In this document: positions 46,068 through 54,856 of the stretch, one piece after another | Numbering within the stretch: position 1 is the first letter of the stretch | Layout: the number at the start of each line of letters is the position of its first letter | Assembly (NCBI RefSeq): GCF_900174485.1 | Contig: NZ_LT837803.1 | Coordinates: 992,001 to 1,056,000 of the forward strand | Direction: 5' to 3' | Length of the DNA stretch: 64,000 bases | From: Sterolibacterium denitrificans | GTDB lineage: Bacteria > Pseudomonadota > Gammaproteobacteria > Burkholderiales > Rhodocyclaceae | Notes under the pieces: model-generated | Databases searched by the model: none | Seen by the model: the letters and a program-made list of their open reading frames with translations, nothing else | What the model was told of the DNA's origin: nothing | Program-made: the position numbers and the translations under genes

Positions 46068-47087
46068 TCAGTCGTCGTCGGGCGACAGCGCCAGCAGCGC
46101 CGCGCCTTTGAGACCGAGGTCGGGATCGGTGACGACATGGAGCGGCATCAGCGCGGCAAGCCGGGCATGCTCGGCCTTGGCGTTGAAGGCGGCAAGAAAG
46201 GGGCCGCTGCGCAACAGGGGCAGGATCTGCGCGGCGATGCCGCCGGCGATATATACGCCGCCGCGCGCCAGCAGCAGCAAGGCGAGATCGCCGGCAAAGG
46301 CGCCATAGGCGCGGCAGAACAGATCCAGCGCGCGCCGCGCCAGGCTGTGTGGCGCGGTGGCCGCCAGCGCGCTGATGGCCGCTGCCGGGTCGGCGGCGGC
46401 GCGTGGGTCGGCCGCATCGGCCGCATGCTGCGTGCGCAGAAAATCATGGATTGCCAGCAAGCCACGCCCGGAAATCACCTCCTCAGCCGTTACCCGGCCA
46501 GATGGCAGGCGGGCGGCAAGCCAGTACCACAGCGCGGCCTGTTCTGCATCCGTCGGCGCGAAGGCGCAGTGGCCACCTTCGCCGGGGAGGATCCGATAGC
46601 GTCCCCGGCCTTGGCCGTCGTTCTGCCAGACCAGGCTGGCGGTGCCCAGGCCGGTGCCGGCGCCGACGATCACCCGCGGCGCGTGGTCGAGCGGCTGGCC
46701 GGCCTGCAGGGTGACCAGCGCGTCGTCGTCCAGCGCGGCGATGCCGGCGGCTGCGGCAACGAAATCATTCACCAGTCGCAGTGGGCCGCAAGCCTGTTGC
46801 GCGGCGAGCGCGTCGGCATCGATGCGCCACGGCAGATTGGTCAGGCGGGCGCTGCGGCCCTGCGTTTCGATCGGTCCGGCCACCGCCAGGCAACCGCTGC
46901 GGATGGTGTGCGGCGGCTGGCCGGCGGCTGCGGCCGCCGCGATGAAGTCGGCAAACGGCGCGGCGAAGTCGGGATAGTCGCGGGCGAGATAGCGGCGTTG
47001 GAAATGGATCCGCAGCCTGCCGTCGGCAGCCTTGTCCGCCAGCGCCAGCAGGGTCTTGGTGCCGCCGATGTCGCCGCAGAGGATCAT
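46068..47087 (-). CDS. glk: Glucokinase
   Basis: A 339-aa ROK/hexokinase-fold glucokinase of the bacterial Glk family, making glucose 6-phosphate with ATP. The phosphate motif LCGDIGGTKTLLAL (3-16), RLVNDFVAAAAGI with the catalytic Asp, VGAGTGLGTASL and PGEGGHCAFAP are standard. It is 24 bp after thyA in the same direction. Its neighbourhood suggests recapture of glucose freed by the GH57 enzymes. Confidence 0.93.
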   Translation of the reverse strand: MILCGDIGGTKTLLALADKAADGRLRIHFQRRYLARDYPDFAAPFADFIAAAAAAGQPPHTIRSGCLAVAGPIETQGRSARLTNLPWRIDADALAAQQACGPLRLVNDFVAAAAGIAALDDDALVTLQAGQPLDHAPRVIVGAGTGLGTASLVWQNDGQGRGRYRILPGEGGHCAFAPTDAEQAALWYWLAARLPSGRVTAEEVISGRGLLAIHDFLRTQHAADAADPRAAADPAAAISALAATAPHSLARRALDLFCRAYGAFAGDLALLLLARGGVYIAGGIAAQILPLLRSGPFLAAFNAKAEHARLAALMPLHVVTDPDLGLKGAALLALSPDDD

Positions 47088-47111
47088 GACATGGCTGGCC
47101 GCGCGCCCCGC

Positions 47112-47927
47112 CTAGACCGCGACCGGGGCGGCGATGTGCGGCTGCGGCTGGTAGTCGAGCAGGGTGAAGTCCTCGAAGCGGAAGGCGAAGATGTCCTGCA
47201 CGGCGGGATCGATCTGCAGCGTGGGCAGCGGGCCGGGCGTGCGCGAGAGCTGCAGGCGCGCCTGGTCGAAGTGGTTGTTGTACAGATGCGCATCGCCCAG
47301 GGTGTGGACGAACTCGCCCGGCCGGTAGCCGCAGACCTGGGCCAGCATCATGGTCAGCAGGGCGTAGGAGGCGATGTTGAAAGGCACGCCGAGAAAAATG
47401 TCGGCACTGCGCTGATAGAGCTGGCAGGACAGGCGGGGGCGCTGGTCCGGCGTTTTCGCCGGGGCGACGTAGAACTGGAACAGCGCGTGGCAGGGCGGCA
47501 GCTTCATCTTCGGCACGTCGCCCGGATTCCAGGCCGAAACGATGTGCCGGCGCGAGTCGGGATTGTGCTTGAGCGCGGCGACCAGTTCGACGATCTGGTC
47601 GACTTCACCGCCGTCGGCCGTCGGCCAGTGGCGCCATTGGTGGCCATACACCGGGCCGAGATTGCCGTCGGCATCCGCCCATTCGTCCCAGATCGAAACG
47701 CCGTTGTCCTTCAGGTAGCGGATGTTGGTTTCACCGCGCAGGAACCAGAGCAGCTCATGGATGATGGAGCGGGTGTGCAGCTTCTTGGTGGTCAGCAGGG
47801 GAAAACCCTGCGCCAGATCGAAACGCATCTGCCAACCGAAGACCGAGCGGGTGCCGGTGCCGGTGCGATCGCTTTTGTCATGGCCATGTTCGAGCACATG
47901 GCGCATCAGGTCGAGATATTGCTGCAT
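47112..47927 (-). CDS. thyA: Thymidylate synthase
   Basis: A 271-aa ThyA that methylates dUMP to dTMP with methylene-tetrahydrofolate. The start [20 protein letters not shown], the catalytic C146 in [14 protein letters not shown], the phosphate-binding RRH at 126-128 and the C-terminal [10 protein letters not shown] and hydrophobic tail are all present. Its last two residues are AV where E. coli has AI. It is divergent from the M17 peptidase. Confidence 0.97.
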   Translation of the reverse strand: MQQYLDLMRHVLEHGHDKSDRTGTGTRSVFGWQMRFDLAQGFPLLTTKKLHTRSIIHELLWFLRGETNIRYLKDNGVSIWDEWADADGNLGPVYGHQWRHWPTADGGEVDQIVELVAALKHNPDSRRHIVSAWNPGDVPKMKLPPCHALFQFYVAPAKTPDQRPRLSCQLYQRSADIFLGVPFNIASYALLTMMLAQVCGYRPGEFVHTLGDAHLYNNHFDQARLQLSRTPGPLPTLQIDPAVQDIFAFRFEDFTLLDYQPQPHIAAPVAV

Positions 47928-47961
47928 GGCTGGGAACCGGGCTGAGGCTGAGGGGCGGGAC

Positions 47962-47967
47962 TATAAT
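47962..47967 (+). promoter_or_regulatory. -10 box of the M17 aminopeptidase promoter
   Basis: A consensus TATAAT lies 32 bp upstream of the preferred start in the 60-bp thyA-peptidase divergent gap. A matching -35 is weak. Confidence 0.5.
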
Positions 47968-47993
47968 CGCCGGCCATTGTAAAGGAAATGCGC

Positions 47994-49616
47994 ATGTCTC
48001 TTGCCCGCCTGGAATGCACGGCCGTACCGTTGAAGAAATCGTTGGACCAGGCGCGGCATGCGCTGATCGTCATGCCGCGGCAGCAGAGCCTGCCGGCGGA
48101 TTTGCCGGCGGCGGCGCAGCTTGCGGCGGTGCTGCGACGGCGTGACCTGAAGGCGGATGAACTGGCGAAAACGCCTGTTGCCCTGGATTTGCCGCAGGGC
48201 GGCCGCTGCGTGTATGCGATGCTCGATGCCGGCCAGGATCGTTTCAGCCAGCTCGCGCATTTGCGCAAGGCGACGATGTTGCTGCTCGATGAGATGCCCG
48301 AGGAAGTTTTTCTGGGCGTCGTCGCTGACGATGCGGATGAGGCGGCGCGCCTGGCGCGCGAGGCGCTGTATGTCCTGTGGCTGAATGGCACGCCGCTGCC
48401 GGCGCGGAAAAAGAAGCCGGCGCAGGCGGTGAAGCGCCTCGTGCTGCACGGCACGCGCGAGCAGCCGGAAGCGTTTGCCGGCGTTGCCGCTCTGGCGCAG
48501 GCCAACCTGCTGGTGCGCGAGTTGACGGCGCTGCCGCCGAACGAGCTGACGCCGGGTAGCTATCGCCGGAAAATCCGCACGCTGGCCAAGGCGCGTGGCT
48601 GGGGTATCGAAGAATACGACTATGCCCAATTGCGCAAACTCGGCGCGGGCGCTTTCTGCGCCGTGGCCCAGGGCAGCCATGAGACGGATGCCGCCATCGT
48701 GCATCTGAGCTACCGGCCATCTCAGCCATCCCGGCAACTATCCGGCCGGCAGATGCACTGCCGGCACGTCGCGCTGGTCGGCAAGGGAATTTGTTTCGAC
48801 ACCGGCGGCCACAACCTGAAGCCGGCGCGCTACATGGCCGGCATGCACGAGGACATGAACGGCTCGGCCGTGGCCCTGGGGCTGCTGCAGGCCATTGAGG
48901 ATCTGGGCTTGCCGCTGGCGGTCGATGTCTGGCTGGCGCTGGCGCAGAACCACATCTCCCCGCAAGCCTATCGGCAGAGCGAAATCGTGACCGCGCTCGA
49001 CGGCACGCACATCGAGATCGTGCATACCGATGCGGAAGGGCGCCTGGTGCTGGCCGATGCGTTGACGCTGGCGACGCGTCCGGAAAAACCGGCGGCTGGA
49101 CAGCACCGAAAGCGCCAAATCGCGCAGCCCGATCTGGTGATTGATTTCGCCACCCTGACCGGCAGCATGCTGACGGCACTGGGCAATCGTTATGCCGGGA
49201 TTTTTGCCAGCAGCGACGCGCTTGCCGCACTGGCCGTTGCCGCCGGGCGCCAGGCTGCCGAGCGCGTTTGCGCCTTTCCGCTGGATGCGGATTACGATGC
49301 CGCGCTCGACAGCAAGGTGGCCGACGTCAAGCAATGCACGCTGGAAGGCGAGGCCGATCACATCCTGGCGGCGCGCTTCCTCCAGCGTTTCACCCATGAG
49401 CGGCCCTGGCTGCACGTCGACCTGTCGGCGGCGAATTGCAGCGGCGGCCTGGGCGCGGTGGCCAGCGACCTGACCGGGTTCGGCGTGGCCTGGGGCGCGG
49501 CGCTGCTGTCAGGCTGGCTGGCTGCCGGAGACCAAACAAGCGGGCATGAGCAAGCGGGAATGCACCCGGCAAGCGCGATGCGGTTACCGGGACGGGGGCG
49601 GCCTGGGCAGGGTTGA
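47994..49616 (+). CDS. M17 family leucyl aminopeptidase
   Basis: A 540-aa cytosolic dizinc aminopeptidase. The metal and catalytic motifs are VGKGICFDTGGHNLKP, MHEDMNGSAVALGLL and HTDAEGRLVLADAL, so the Lys, Asp and Glu ligands of the family are retained. The wording differs from standard PepA (GKGITFDSGG, NTDAEGRL), so it is a divergent branch and I do not assign pepA. The ATG at 47994 has AAAGGAA at proper distance; the ATG at 47988 is too close. The last 40 residues (ASAMRLPGRGRPGQG) look like non-conserved tail. Confidence 0.88.
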   Translation: MSLARLECTAVPLKKSLDQARHALIVMPRQQSLPADLPAAAQLAAVLRRRDLKADELAKTPVALDLPQGGRCVYAMLDAGQDRFSQLAHLRKATMLLLDEMPEEVFLGVVADDADEAARLAREALYVLWLNGTPLPARKKKPAQAVKRLVLHGTREQPEAFAGVAALAQANLLVRELTALPPNELTPGSYRRKIRTLAKARGWGIEEYDYAQLRKLGAGAFCAVAQGSHETDAAIVHLSYRPSQPSRQLSGRQMHCRHVALVGKGICFDTGGHNLKPARYMAGMHEDMNGSAVALGLLQAIEDLGLPLAVDVWLALAQNHISPQAYRQSEIVTALDGTHIEIVHTDAEGRLVLADALTLATRPEKPAAGQHRKRQIAQPDLVIDFATLTGSMLTALGNRYAGIFASSDALAALAVAAGRQAAERVCAFPLDADYDAALDSKVADVKQCTLEGEADHILAARFLQRFTHERPWLHVDLSAANCSGGLGAVASDLTGFGVAWGAALLSGWLAAGDQTSGHEQAGMHPASAMRLPGRGRPGQG

Positions 49617-49633
49617 ACCGTTCTGCCCAAGGT

Positions 49634-49650
49634 TGGCATAGTGGTGGCAT
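49634..49650 (+). promoter_or_regulatory. Candidate sigma-54 (-24/-12) promoter upstream of the PilZ gene
   Basis: TGGCATAGTGGTGGCAT has GG and GC separated by exactly 10 bp, close to the TGGCAC-N5-TTGCW consensus but with a G where the -12 usually has T. It is about 120 bp before the start at 49769. A chance match cannot be excluded. Confidence 0.3.
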
Positions 49651-49692
49651 GGAGCGGCTGCTTTGGTTTATCCTGCCGCAGGCAGGGTAGCG

Positions 49693-49720
49693 TCGATATG
49701 CTGGCATGTCGGCATATCGA
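49693..49720. repeat. Perfect 9-bp inverted repeat upstream of the PilZ gene
   Basis: TCGATATGC and GCATATCGA are separated by 10 bp. The dyad is A/T-rich and unlike the REP hairpins; with the candidate -24/-12 site upstream it could be an operator. A second hairpin, CCTGCC-GCA-GGCAGG (49671-49685), lies just before it. Confidence 0.45.
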
Positions 49721-49768
49721 TATATATGGCGCATATCAATTCCGCAATACTCGATAGGAACCCCTCAC

Positions 49769-51304
49769 ATGGGTTGGTTTTCCCTGAAGTCTTCCCATCC
49801 GCTCACCGATAGTGTCGAGCTGAAGCGCGTGCTCGAAGCGCTGCCGGGCCTGGAGCCCGCAACGGCGCTCGATGAAACCCGAACCTGGCTGGAGTCCCTG
49901 GTGCAGGCCGAGGACATGAAGATCGAGCAATGCCTCGATCTGATCCTGCGTCTCGATGAGGCCACGCTGGGACATGCCCGCCGCTTCGGCCGCGACTACC
50001 TGATGGCCCAGGATCTCGGGCGCAGCGAGGAATACCGCCTGTGGAACGGCAACCACAGCTACTGGGCGCAGCTCGTCGCGGCGTACGAATACTGCCTGGC
50101 CCGCCATGCCTCCGCGGGCAAGCAGCAGATCAATCCGTTGCTGTTGCTGCTGTTGCAGGCCCGGTTGCTGCATGCCTATGCGGCAGGCATCAAGTGGGCG
50201 CAGTTCCGTCATACACCCGCCGTCGGTTACTACTGGCAGGGTGCCGGGCGCATCTATCTGGCGGCCCAGGCGGCCGGTGCGGAGCGCAAGATCATCCCGA
50301 TCTATCCCAATACGGCAGAGAGCAGCGTCGAGCGGGAATATCTGTTGCTGCTGATGCTGCATTCCTCTTCACTCAGCAACCTGCTGCCGCTGGAGGTCGA
50401 GATTGCCGAGCGCCTGGTGGCCTATCTGGCGCCGCAACTGGTCTTTACCGACCAGATGGACCCGGCCAACGTGTACTGGGTCGATGCCGCCAGGCCGCTA
50501 CCGCCCTCGCGTATCGTTCGTCCGCCGGAGATGACGCCCAGCCTGCGTTTCCTGCGTCCCGGCACGGCGCTCGAGAAGATCGTCGAAATCCGCACACGGA
50601 TCACCAAGAGCGGCGCGGTGCCCGCCGATCTGCAACTCGGCGGGCAGTTTTCACCGCAGGTCGTGTTGCCGGTACTCGAACATCTGGCGCAAAACTGGCA
50701 GTCGCAACTGCCGCAACGCAATCATCAGCGTCACCAGGTGAGGTCGCGTCTGCACGTGATTCACGGATTTGCGGCAATCCATGCGAAGTTGTCCCGGGAG
50801 GGTGCTGGCGCTGGCGCCGATAATTCGGCAGAGGAGACCTGGATTGCCGAGGACGTCAGTCTGGGTGGGATGGGCGCCGAGGTGCCGCTGGGCGCCAAGG
50901 AATGGATCCGCATCGGCGCCTTGATCGGCGTGCAGCCGGAAGGCGGAGACAACTGGCTGGTCGGCCTGATCCGTCGCTTCAGCCGCGGCGAGGGCGGCGG
51001 TTCCGTCGGCATCCAGACCATCGGCAAGGCGCCGCAGGCCGTGGTTGCCGATTGCGGCGGCCTGCCGACGCATCTGGTTCTGCTCGATCTGCCCGCGCTG
51101 CCGCCGGCAGAGGTGATTGCCAGCGGCAAGCTGCTGGTGGAGATCATTACCGTCGATGCCGTGCTGGAGAGCAGCAGTTTCGAAGCCGGCATTCCCATGA
51201 CCACCCTGGTCACTGGACGGGCCTTGCGCCTGCGGCCGCAAACCGTGATCGAACACGGCACGGATTTCGTCATTGCCCGCTTCCAGATCGACATTCTTTC
51301 CTGA
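49769..51304 (+). CDS. Large protein with C-terminal PilZ (c-di-GMP-binding) domain
   Basis: A 511-aa cytoplasmic protein. Residues 1 to about 310 are mostly helical, with Leu/Ala-rich segments and no named family that I recognise. From about 320 a PilZ-like domain follows: the RxxxR motif is RHQVR (321-325) and the D-x-S-x-x-G motif is DVSLGG (362-367), the two elements that clamp cyclic di-GMP. WLVGLIRRFSRGEGG (396-410) is the usual beta-strand after them. The start at 49769 has AGGAA 9 bp upstream. The gene stands alone. It is likely a c-di-GMP effector; partner and output are unknown. Confidence 0.75.
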   Translation: MGWFSLKSSHPLTDSVELKRVLEALPGLEPATALDETRTWLESLVQAEDMKIEQCLDLILRLDEATLGHARRFGRDYLMAQDLGRSEEYRLWNGNHSYWAQLVAAYEYCLARHASAGKQQINPLLLLLLQARLLHAYAAGIKWAQFRHTPAVGYYWQGAGRIYLAAQAAGAERKIIPIYPNTAESSVEREYLLLLMLHSSSLSNLLPLEVEIAERLVAYLAPQLVFTDQMDPANVYWVDAARPLPPSRIVRPPEMTPSLRFLRPGTALEKIVEIRTRITKSGAVPADLQLGGQFSPQVVLPVLEHLAQNWQSQLPQRNHQRHQVRSRLHVIHGFAAIHAKLSREGAGAGADNSAEETWIAEDVSLGGMGAEVPLGAKEWIRIGALIGVQPEGGDNWLVGLIRRFSRGEGGGSVGIQTIGKAPQAVVADCGGLPTHLVLLDLPALPPAEVIASGKLLVEIITVDAVLESSSFEAGIPMTTLVTGRALRLRPQTVIEHGTDFVIARFQIDILS

Positions 51305-51380
51305 GTACGGAACTACGATGACGTGATGCGATTCTGTCCGGAATTTTGGACAGGTGGGGCGGGTATCAAAGGCATCAAAA

Positions 51381-51417
51381 AAAACGGCCCACCCGCGCAA
51401 ACCGGATGGGCCGTTTT
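51381..51417. terminator. Bidirectional terminator between the PilZ and glycine-zipper genes
   Basis: AAAACGGCCCA (51381-51391) pairs with TGGGCCGTTTT (51407-51417) around a 15-nt loop. It has T-runs on both strands and sits between two converging genes. Confidence 0.88.
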
Positions 51418-51432
51418 CTGTAGCGCGGCGTT

Positions 51433-52158
51433 TCAGTAGCGCACGATGCCGTTGTCGGCGCGCTTGACCTTGTCGCCGACGACGAATTTCGGGTCGCTGT
51501 CGTATGTGTAGCTGCGCTCTTCGTTGTTCTCGAAGCGCACGCTGACCGACCAGGTCTGGCTGGAAGTCATTTTTTCCTCGATCTTGTGGCCGGCATAGGC
51601 GCCGCCCGCCGCTCCGGCGATGGTGGCGATGTCCTTGCCGCGTCCGCCGCCCACCTGATGGCCGAGCACGGCACCCGCTACGCCACCGGCGATCAGGCCG
51701 ATGGGGCCGCCCTTGCCTTTCGTCTCGCCGACGTTGATGGCAATAACCTTGCCGCATTCATTGCAGATGGCCGCGCTGCTGGCAGCGGCGGCAGTGGCAG
51801 CAGCAGCGGCCGGCGCGGCACTGGCTGCGGCAGGGGCAGGCTGTGCCGCGGCCTTTTTCGCTTCATCGCGCTTCTTCTTGGCGGCGGCCAGCGCCTGCTG
51901 GTTTTCGTCGTGGGCATCCCGCCGGCACTGCATGCGGATGCTGGAGGTCTTTTCCTCGTCGCAGATTTTTCTGTCGGCGGCGTAGCGGTCGTTCGCTGCC
52001 TTCTTGTCGGCGTCGTATTGCTGTTCATAGGCGGGCTTCGCCGCGGCAGGCTTGGCCGCCGTAGTTGCCGTGGTTGCGGCGCTGGCCGTGCCGAAGGCCA
52101 GTAACAGGCCGGCGGCGCAGGTGAGCGGCAGATGCTTCATGGGGTTGATGAGGTTCAT
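51433..52158 (-). CDS. Glycine-zipper envelope protein
   Basis: A 241-aa exported protein. A signal peptide (about 1-27, cleavage after GTASA) is followed by an Ala/Lys/Gln-rich charged helical linker with two cysteines, a long Ala/Pro stretch (about 105-130), a CNECG pair and then a glycine-zipper 2TM domain (GLIAGGVAGAVLGHQVGGGRGKD, GAAGGAYAGHKIEEKM). The C-terminal 45 residues resemble the SH3-like end of SlyB/17-kDa antigen proteins (VGDKVKRADNGIVRY). There is no lipobox. TGGAGC precedes the ATG at 52158; an ATG at 52140 gives a tighter signal peptide. It probably sits in the outer membrane or periplasm. Confidence 0.8.
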   Translation of the reverse strand: MNLINPMKHLPLTCAAGLLLAFGTASAATTATTAAKPAAAKPAYEQQYDADKKAANDRYAADRKICDEEKTSSIRMQCRRDAHDENQQALAAAKKKRDEAKKAAAQPAPAAASAAPAAAAATAAAASSAAICNECGKVIAINVGETKGKGGPIGLIAGGVAGAVLGHQVGGGRGKDIATIAGAAGGAYAGHKIEEKMTSSQTWSVSVRFENNEERSYTYDSDPKFVVGDKVKRADNGIVRY

Positions 52159-52247
52159 GGCGATGCTCCAGAGTGGATAGAGGAAGGGTCAGGCTGGGCA
52201 ACGACAAATGATAGCGCTGCGGCAGACGGACGGCGAATGTTTTGCCG

Positions 52248-52877
52248 TCATGCCGTGTTTTCCGTGCCGGGCCTGGGGCGGATGGCCGACTTGGGACGAA
52301 AGGCCTTGATCACGGCCGGATCGGTTTCGATGTACGGGCCGCCGATCAGTTCGATGCAGTACGGCACGGCGGCGAAGATGCCGTTGACGAGCGTCTTGCC
52401 CTCGGCATCCTTGACGCCTTCCAGGGTCTCCCGGATCGACTTGGGTTGGCCGGGCAGGTTGATGATCAGGGAGCGGCCGCGAATCACGGCGGTCTGGCGC
52501 GAGAGGATGGCGGTGGGCACGAAGTTCAGACTGATGCGGCGCATCTCCTCGCCGAAGCCCGGCATCACCTTGTGCGCCACGGCCAGCGTGGCTTCCGGCG
52601 TGACATCGCGCGGCGCCGGGCCGGTGCCGCCGGTGGTCAGCACCAGATGGCAGCCGGCGTCGTCGCAGAGTTCGATCAGGGTGGCCTCGATCCCGGCCTG
52701 CTCGTCGGGAATCAGCCGGGTTTCCATGCGCCAGGGCGTGTCCGGGGCAAGGGCGGCGGAGAACCAGTCGCGTAGCGCCGGGATGCCCTGGTCCTGGTAA
52801 CTGCCGCTGGCCGCGCGGTCGGAAATGGAAACCAGGCCGATGCGCAGTTCTTCGTTGGCTTCGTTCGGGCTGTTCAT
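52248..52877 (-). CDS. mog: Molybdopterin adenylyltransferase
   Basis: A 209-aa MogA/MoaB-fold enzyme that adenylates molybdopterin before molybdate insertion. The conserved LVSISDRAASGSYQDQGIPA (about 15-34), LVLTTGGTGPAPRDVTPEAT, the GFGEEMRR loop and IINLPGQPKSIRE match MogA. It overlaps yjgA by 4 bp (52874-52877). A MoeB/ThiF protein at 60.3 kb may serve the same cofactor pathway. Confidence 0.93.
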   Translation of the reverse strand: MNSPNEANEELRIGLVSISDRAASGSYQDQGIPALRDWFSAALAPDTPWRMETRLIPDEQAGIEATLIELCDDAGCHLVLTTGGTGPAPRDVTPEATLAVAHKVMPGFGEEMRRISLNFVPTAILSRQTAVIRGRSLIINLPGQPKSIRETLEGVKDAEGKTLVNGIFAAVPYCIELIGGPYIETDPAVIKAFRPKSAIRPRPGTENTA

Positions 52878-53461
52878 GGGTTTTCCTGTTCTGCCGGGGT
52901 TTTTTCCTGCGGCTCGCGCGTTTCCTCGAGCGCCTTCAGTACCTGGAAGATTTCGCGGTAGGCGCGTGGCGGCCGGTTCTGCAGTTTTTCCTTCAGCGCG
53001 TTGCGGCGCAACTGGCGCAGATGCTGCAGATCGGCATGCGGGTGGCTGGCGGTGATGGCCGCCAGGGCGGCGACTTCGTCATCGAGCAACTGCTCGCGCA
53101 GGCGTTCCAGATGATGCAGGCGCTGGTTTTCGGCGACCGAGACACCGGCAATGGCATCGAGTGCGGCGCGGATCGGTGCGACATCTTCCGAGCGCATCAG
53201 CTTGCCGATGTACTGCAGCTGGCGGCGGCGGGCTTCGTGCTTGGTCATGCGCTGGGCCTCGCGGATGGCGTCGCGCAGGGCGTCCGACATGGTGATTTTT
53301 GCCAGGCGTTCGGGGGACAGGCCAATCAGTTCCTTGCCCAGGTTCTGCAAGGCATCGGAGTCGCGCTTGCGCTGGCTTTTGCTGGGGCGCTCGTGGTGAA
53401 GTCCCTCGTCGGGGTGTTGGGCATCGGCGTCGGGCCACATGTCAATTGTCCGGCGAGTCAA
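52874..53461 (-). CDS. yjgA: YjgA/DarP ribosome-associated protein (DUF615)
   Basis: A 195-aa DUF615 protein, in E. coli a late 50S assembly factor (DarP). SKSQRKRDSDALQNLGKELIGLS (about 27-49) and ALRDAIREAQRMTKHEARRRQLQYIGKLMR are the family blocks. It is divergent from pmbA across 43 bp, a pairing conserved in many proteobacteria (TldD/PmbA partner). Confidence 0.92.
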   Translation of the reverse strand: MTRRTIDMWPDADAQHPDEGLHHERPSKSQRKRDSDALQNLGKELIGLSPERLAKITMSDALRDAIREAQRMTKHEARRRQLQYIGKLMRSEDVAPIRAALDAIAGVSVAENQRLHHLERLREQLLDDEVAALAAITASHPHADLQHLRQLRRNALKEKLQNRPPRAYREIFQVLKALEETREPQEKTPAEQENP

Positions 53462-53504
53462 AAGGGTATCATTATAGCTTTTGCCCCTCGCCGCTCTTTC
53501 TTCT

Positions 53505-54845
53505 ATGTCCGCACCCGAATTCAGTTACAGCCAGCACCAATTGCGCCAGTTCGCCGCCGATGTGTTGCGCCATGCCCGCGAGCTGGGCGCCAGCGCCTGC
53601 GAAACCGATGTTTCCGAAGCCTTCGGCCAGTCGGTCAGCGTGCGCAAGGACGCTGTCGATACCATCGAATACAACCGCGACAAGGGCATCGGCGTGACGG
53701 TCTATCTGGGCCAGCAGCGCGGCCATGCCAGCACCTCGGACTTTTCGCCGGCGGCGCTGCGGGCGACGGTGGCGGCAGCGCTGTCGATTGCCCGATTCAC
53801 CGCGCCCGATCCCTGCGCCGGCCTGCCCGAGGAAAAATTGCTGGCCAGAAAGAGCATGGATCTTGATCTTCATCATCCCTGGCCGCTGTCGGTCGAGGAG
53901 GCCATCGAGACCGCGCGGCGTTGCGAGCAGGCCGCCTTTGCCGTCAGTCCGCTGGTGAGGAATTCCGAAGGCGCCAGCGTTTCGGTGCAGCAGTCGCAGT
54001 TCGTCTCGGCCAACAGCCTGGGCTTCATGGGCGGCTTTCCGACCTCGCGGCATTACATTTCCTGTTCGGTGATCGCCGGTGCGGGCGACAACATGCAGCG
54101 CGACGATTGGTATACCTCGAACCGCAATCCAGCCCGCCTGGCGGCACCCGAAGCCGTCGGCGAGTACGCGGCGCGGCGCGCGCTGGCGCGCCTCGGCGCA
54201 CGGCGCCTGAAGACCCGTGCGGTGCCGGTGCTGTTCGAAGCGCCGCTGGCCGTCGGCCTGATCGGCAGTCTGGTGCAGGCGGTCAGCGGCGGGGCGCTGT
54301 ATCGCAAATCCAGCTTCCTGCTCGACAGTCTCGGCCAGCAGATCTTTCCGCAGCATGTGCAGATCAGCGAGCGTCCGCATCTCAAGGGCGCGCTGGCCAG
54401 CAGCCCGTTCGACGACGACGGCGTGGCGACGCGCGACCGCGAGGTGGTGCAGGATGGCGTGCTGCAGGGTTACTTCCTGTCCACTTATTCGGCGCGCAAG
54501 CTGGACATGCAGACGACCGGCAATGCCGGCGGCAGCCACAACCTCATCGTCAAGTCCGGCGCGCTGGATTTCGAGGGACTGCTGCGCCAGATGGATACGG
54601 GCCTCCTGGTCACCGAACTGCTCGGCCAGGGCGTGAATTACGTCACCGGCGATTATTCGCGCGGCGCCGCCGGCTACTGGGTGGAAAAGGGCCGGATCGC
54701 CTATCCGGTGCAGGAAATCACCATCGCCGGCAATCTGCGCGAAATGTTCAAGGGCATCGTCGCCATCGGTAATGACGTGCTGGTGCGCGGCTCCAAGCAG
54801 GTCGGCTCCATACTCATCGACCGCATGACGGTGGCCGGCAACTGA
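53505..54845 (+). CDS. pmbA: TldD/PmbA-family metalloprotease subunit PmbA (TldE)
   Basis: A 446-aa PmbA, which with TldD forms a heteromeric protease acting on microcin precursors and unfolded peptides. The family blocks are ASACETDVSEAFGQSVSVRKD (about 25-45), GIGVTVYLG, the central FEAPLAVGLIGSLVQAVSGGALYRKSSFL and the C-terminal GVNYVTGDYSRGAAGYWVEKGRIAYPVQEITIAGNL. The HExxxH of TldD is absent, as expected for PmbA. The start at 53505 (MSAPEFSYSQ) is preferred over an 8-residue extension. Confidence 0.95.
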   Translation: MSAPEFSYSQHQLRQFAADVLRHARELGASACETDVSEAFGQSVSVRKDAVDTIEYNRDKGIGVTVYLGQQRGHASTSDFSPAALRATVAAALSIARFTAPDPCAGLPEEKLLARKSMDLDLHHPWPLSVEEAIETARRCEQAAFAVSPLVRNSEGASVSVQQSQFVSANSLGFMGGFPTSRHYISCSVIAGAGDNMQRDDWYTSNRNPARLAAPEAVGEYAARRALARLGARRLKTRAVPVLFEAPLAVGLIGSLVQAVSGGALYRKSSFLLDSLGQQIFPQHVQISERPHLKGALASSPFDDDGVATRDREVVQDGVLQGYFLSTYSARKLDMQTTGNAGGSHNLIVKSGALDFEGLLRQMDTGLLVTELLGQGVNYVTGDYSRGAAGYWVEKGRIAYPVQEITIAGNLREMFKGIVAIGNDVLVRGSKQVGSILIDRMTVAGN

Positions 54846-54856
54846 AAGGCAAAGAC

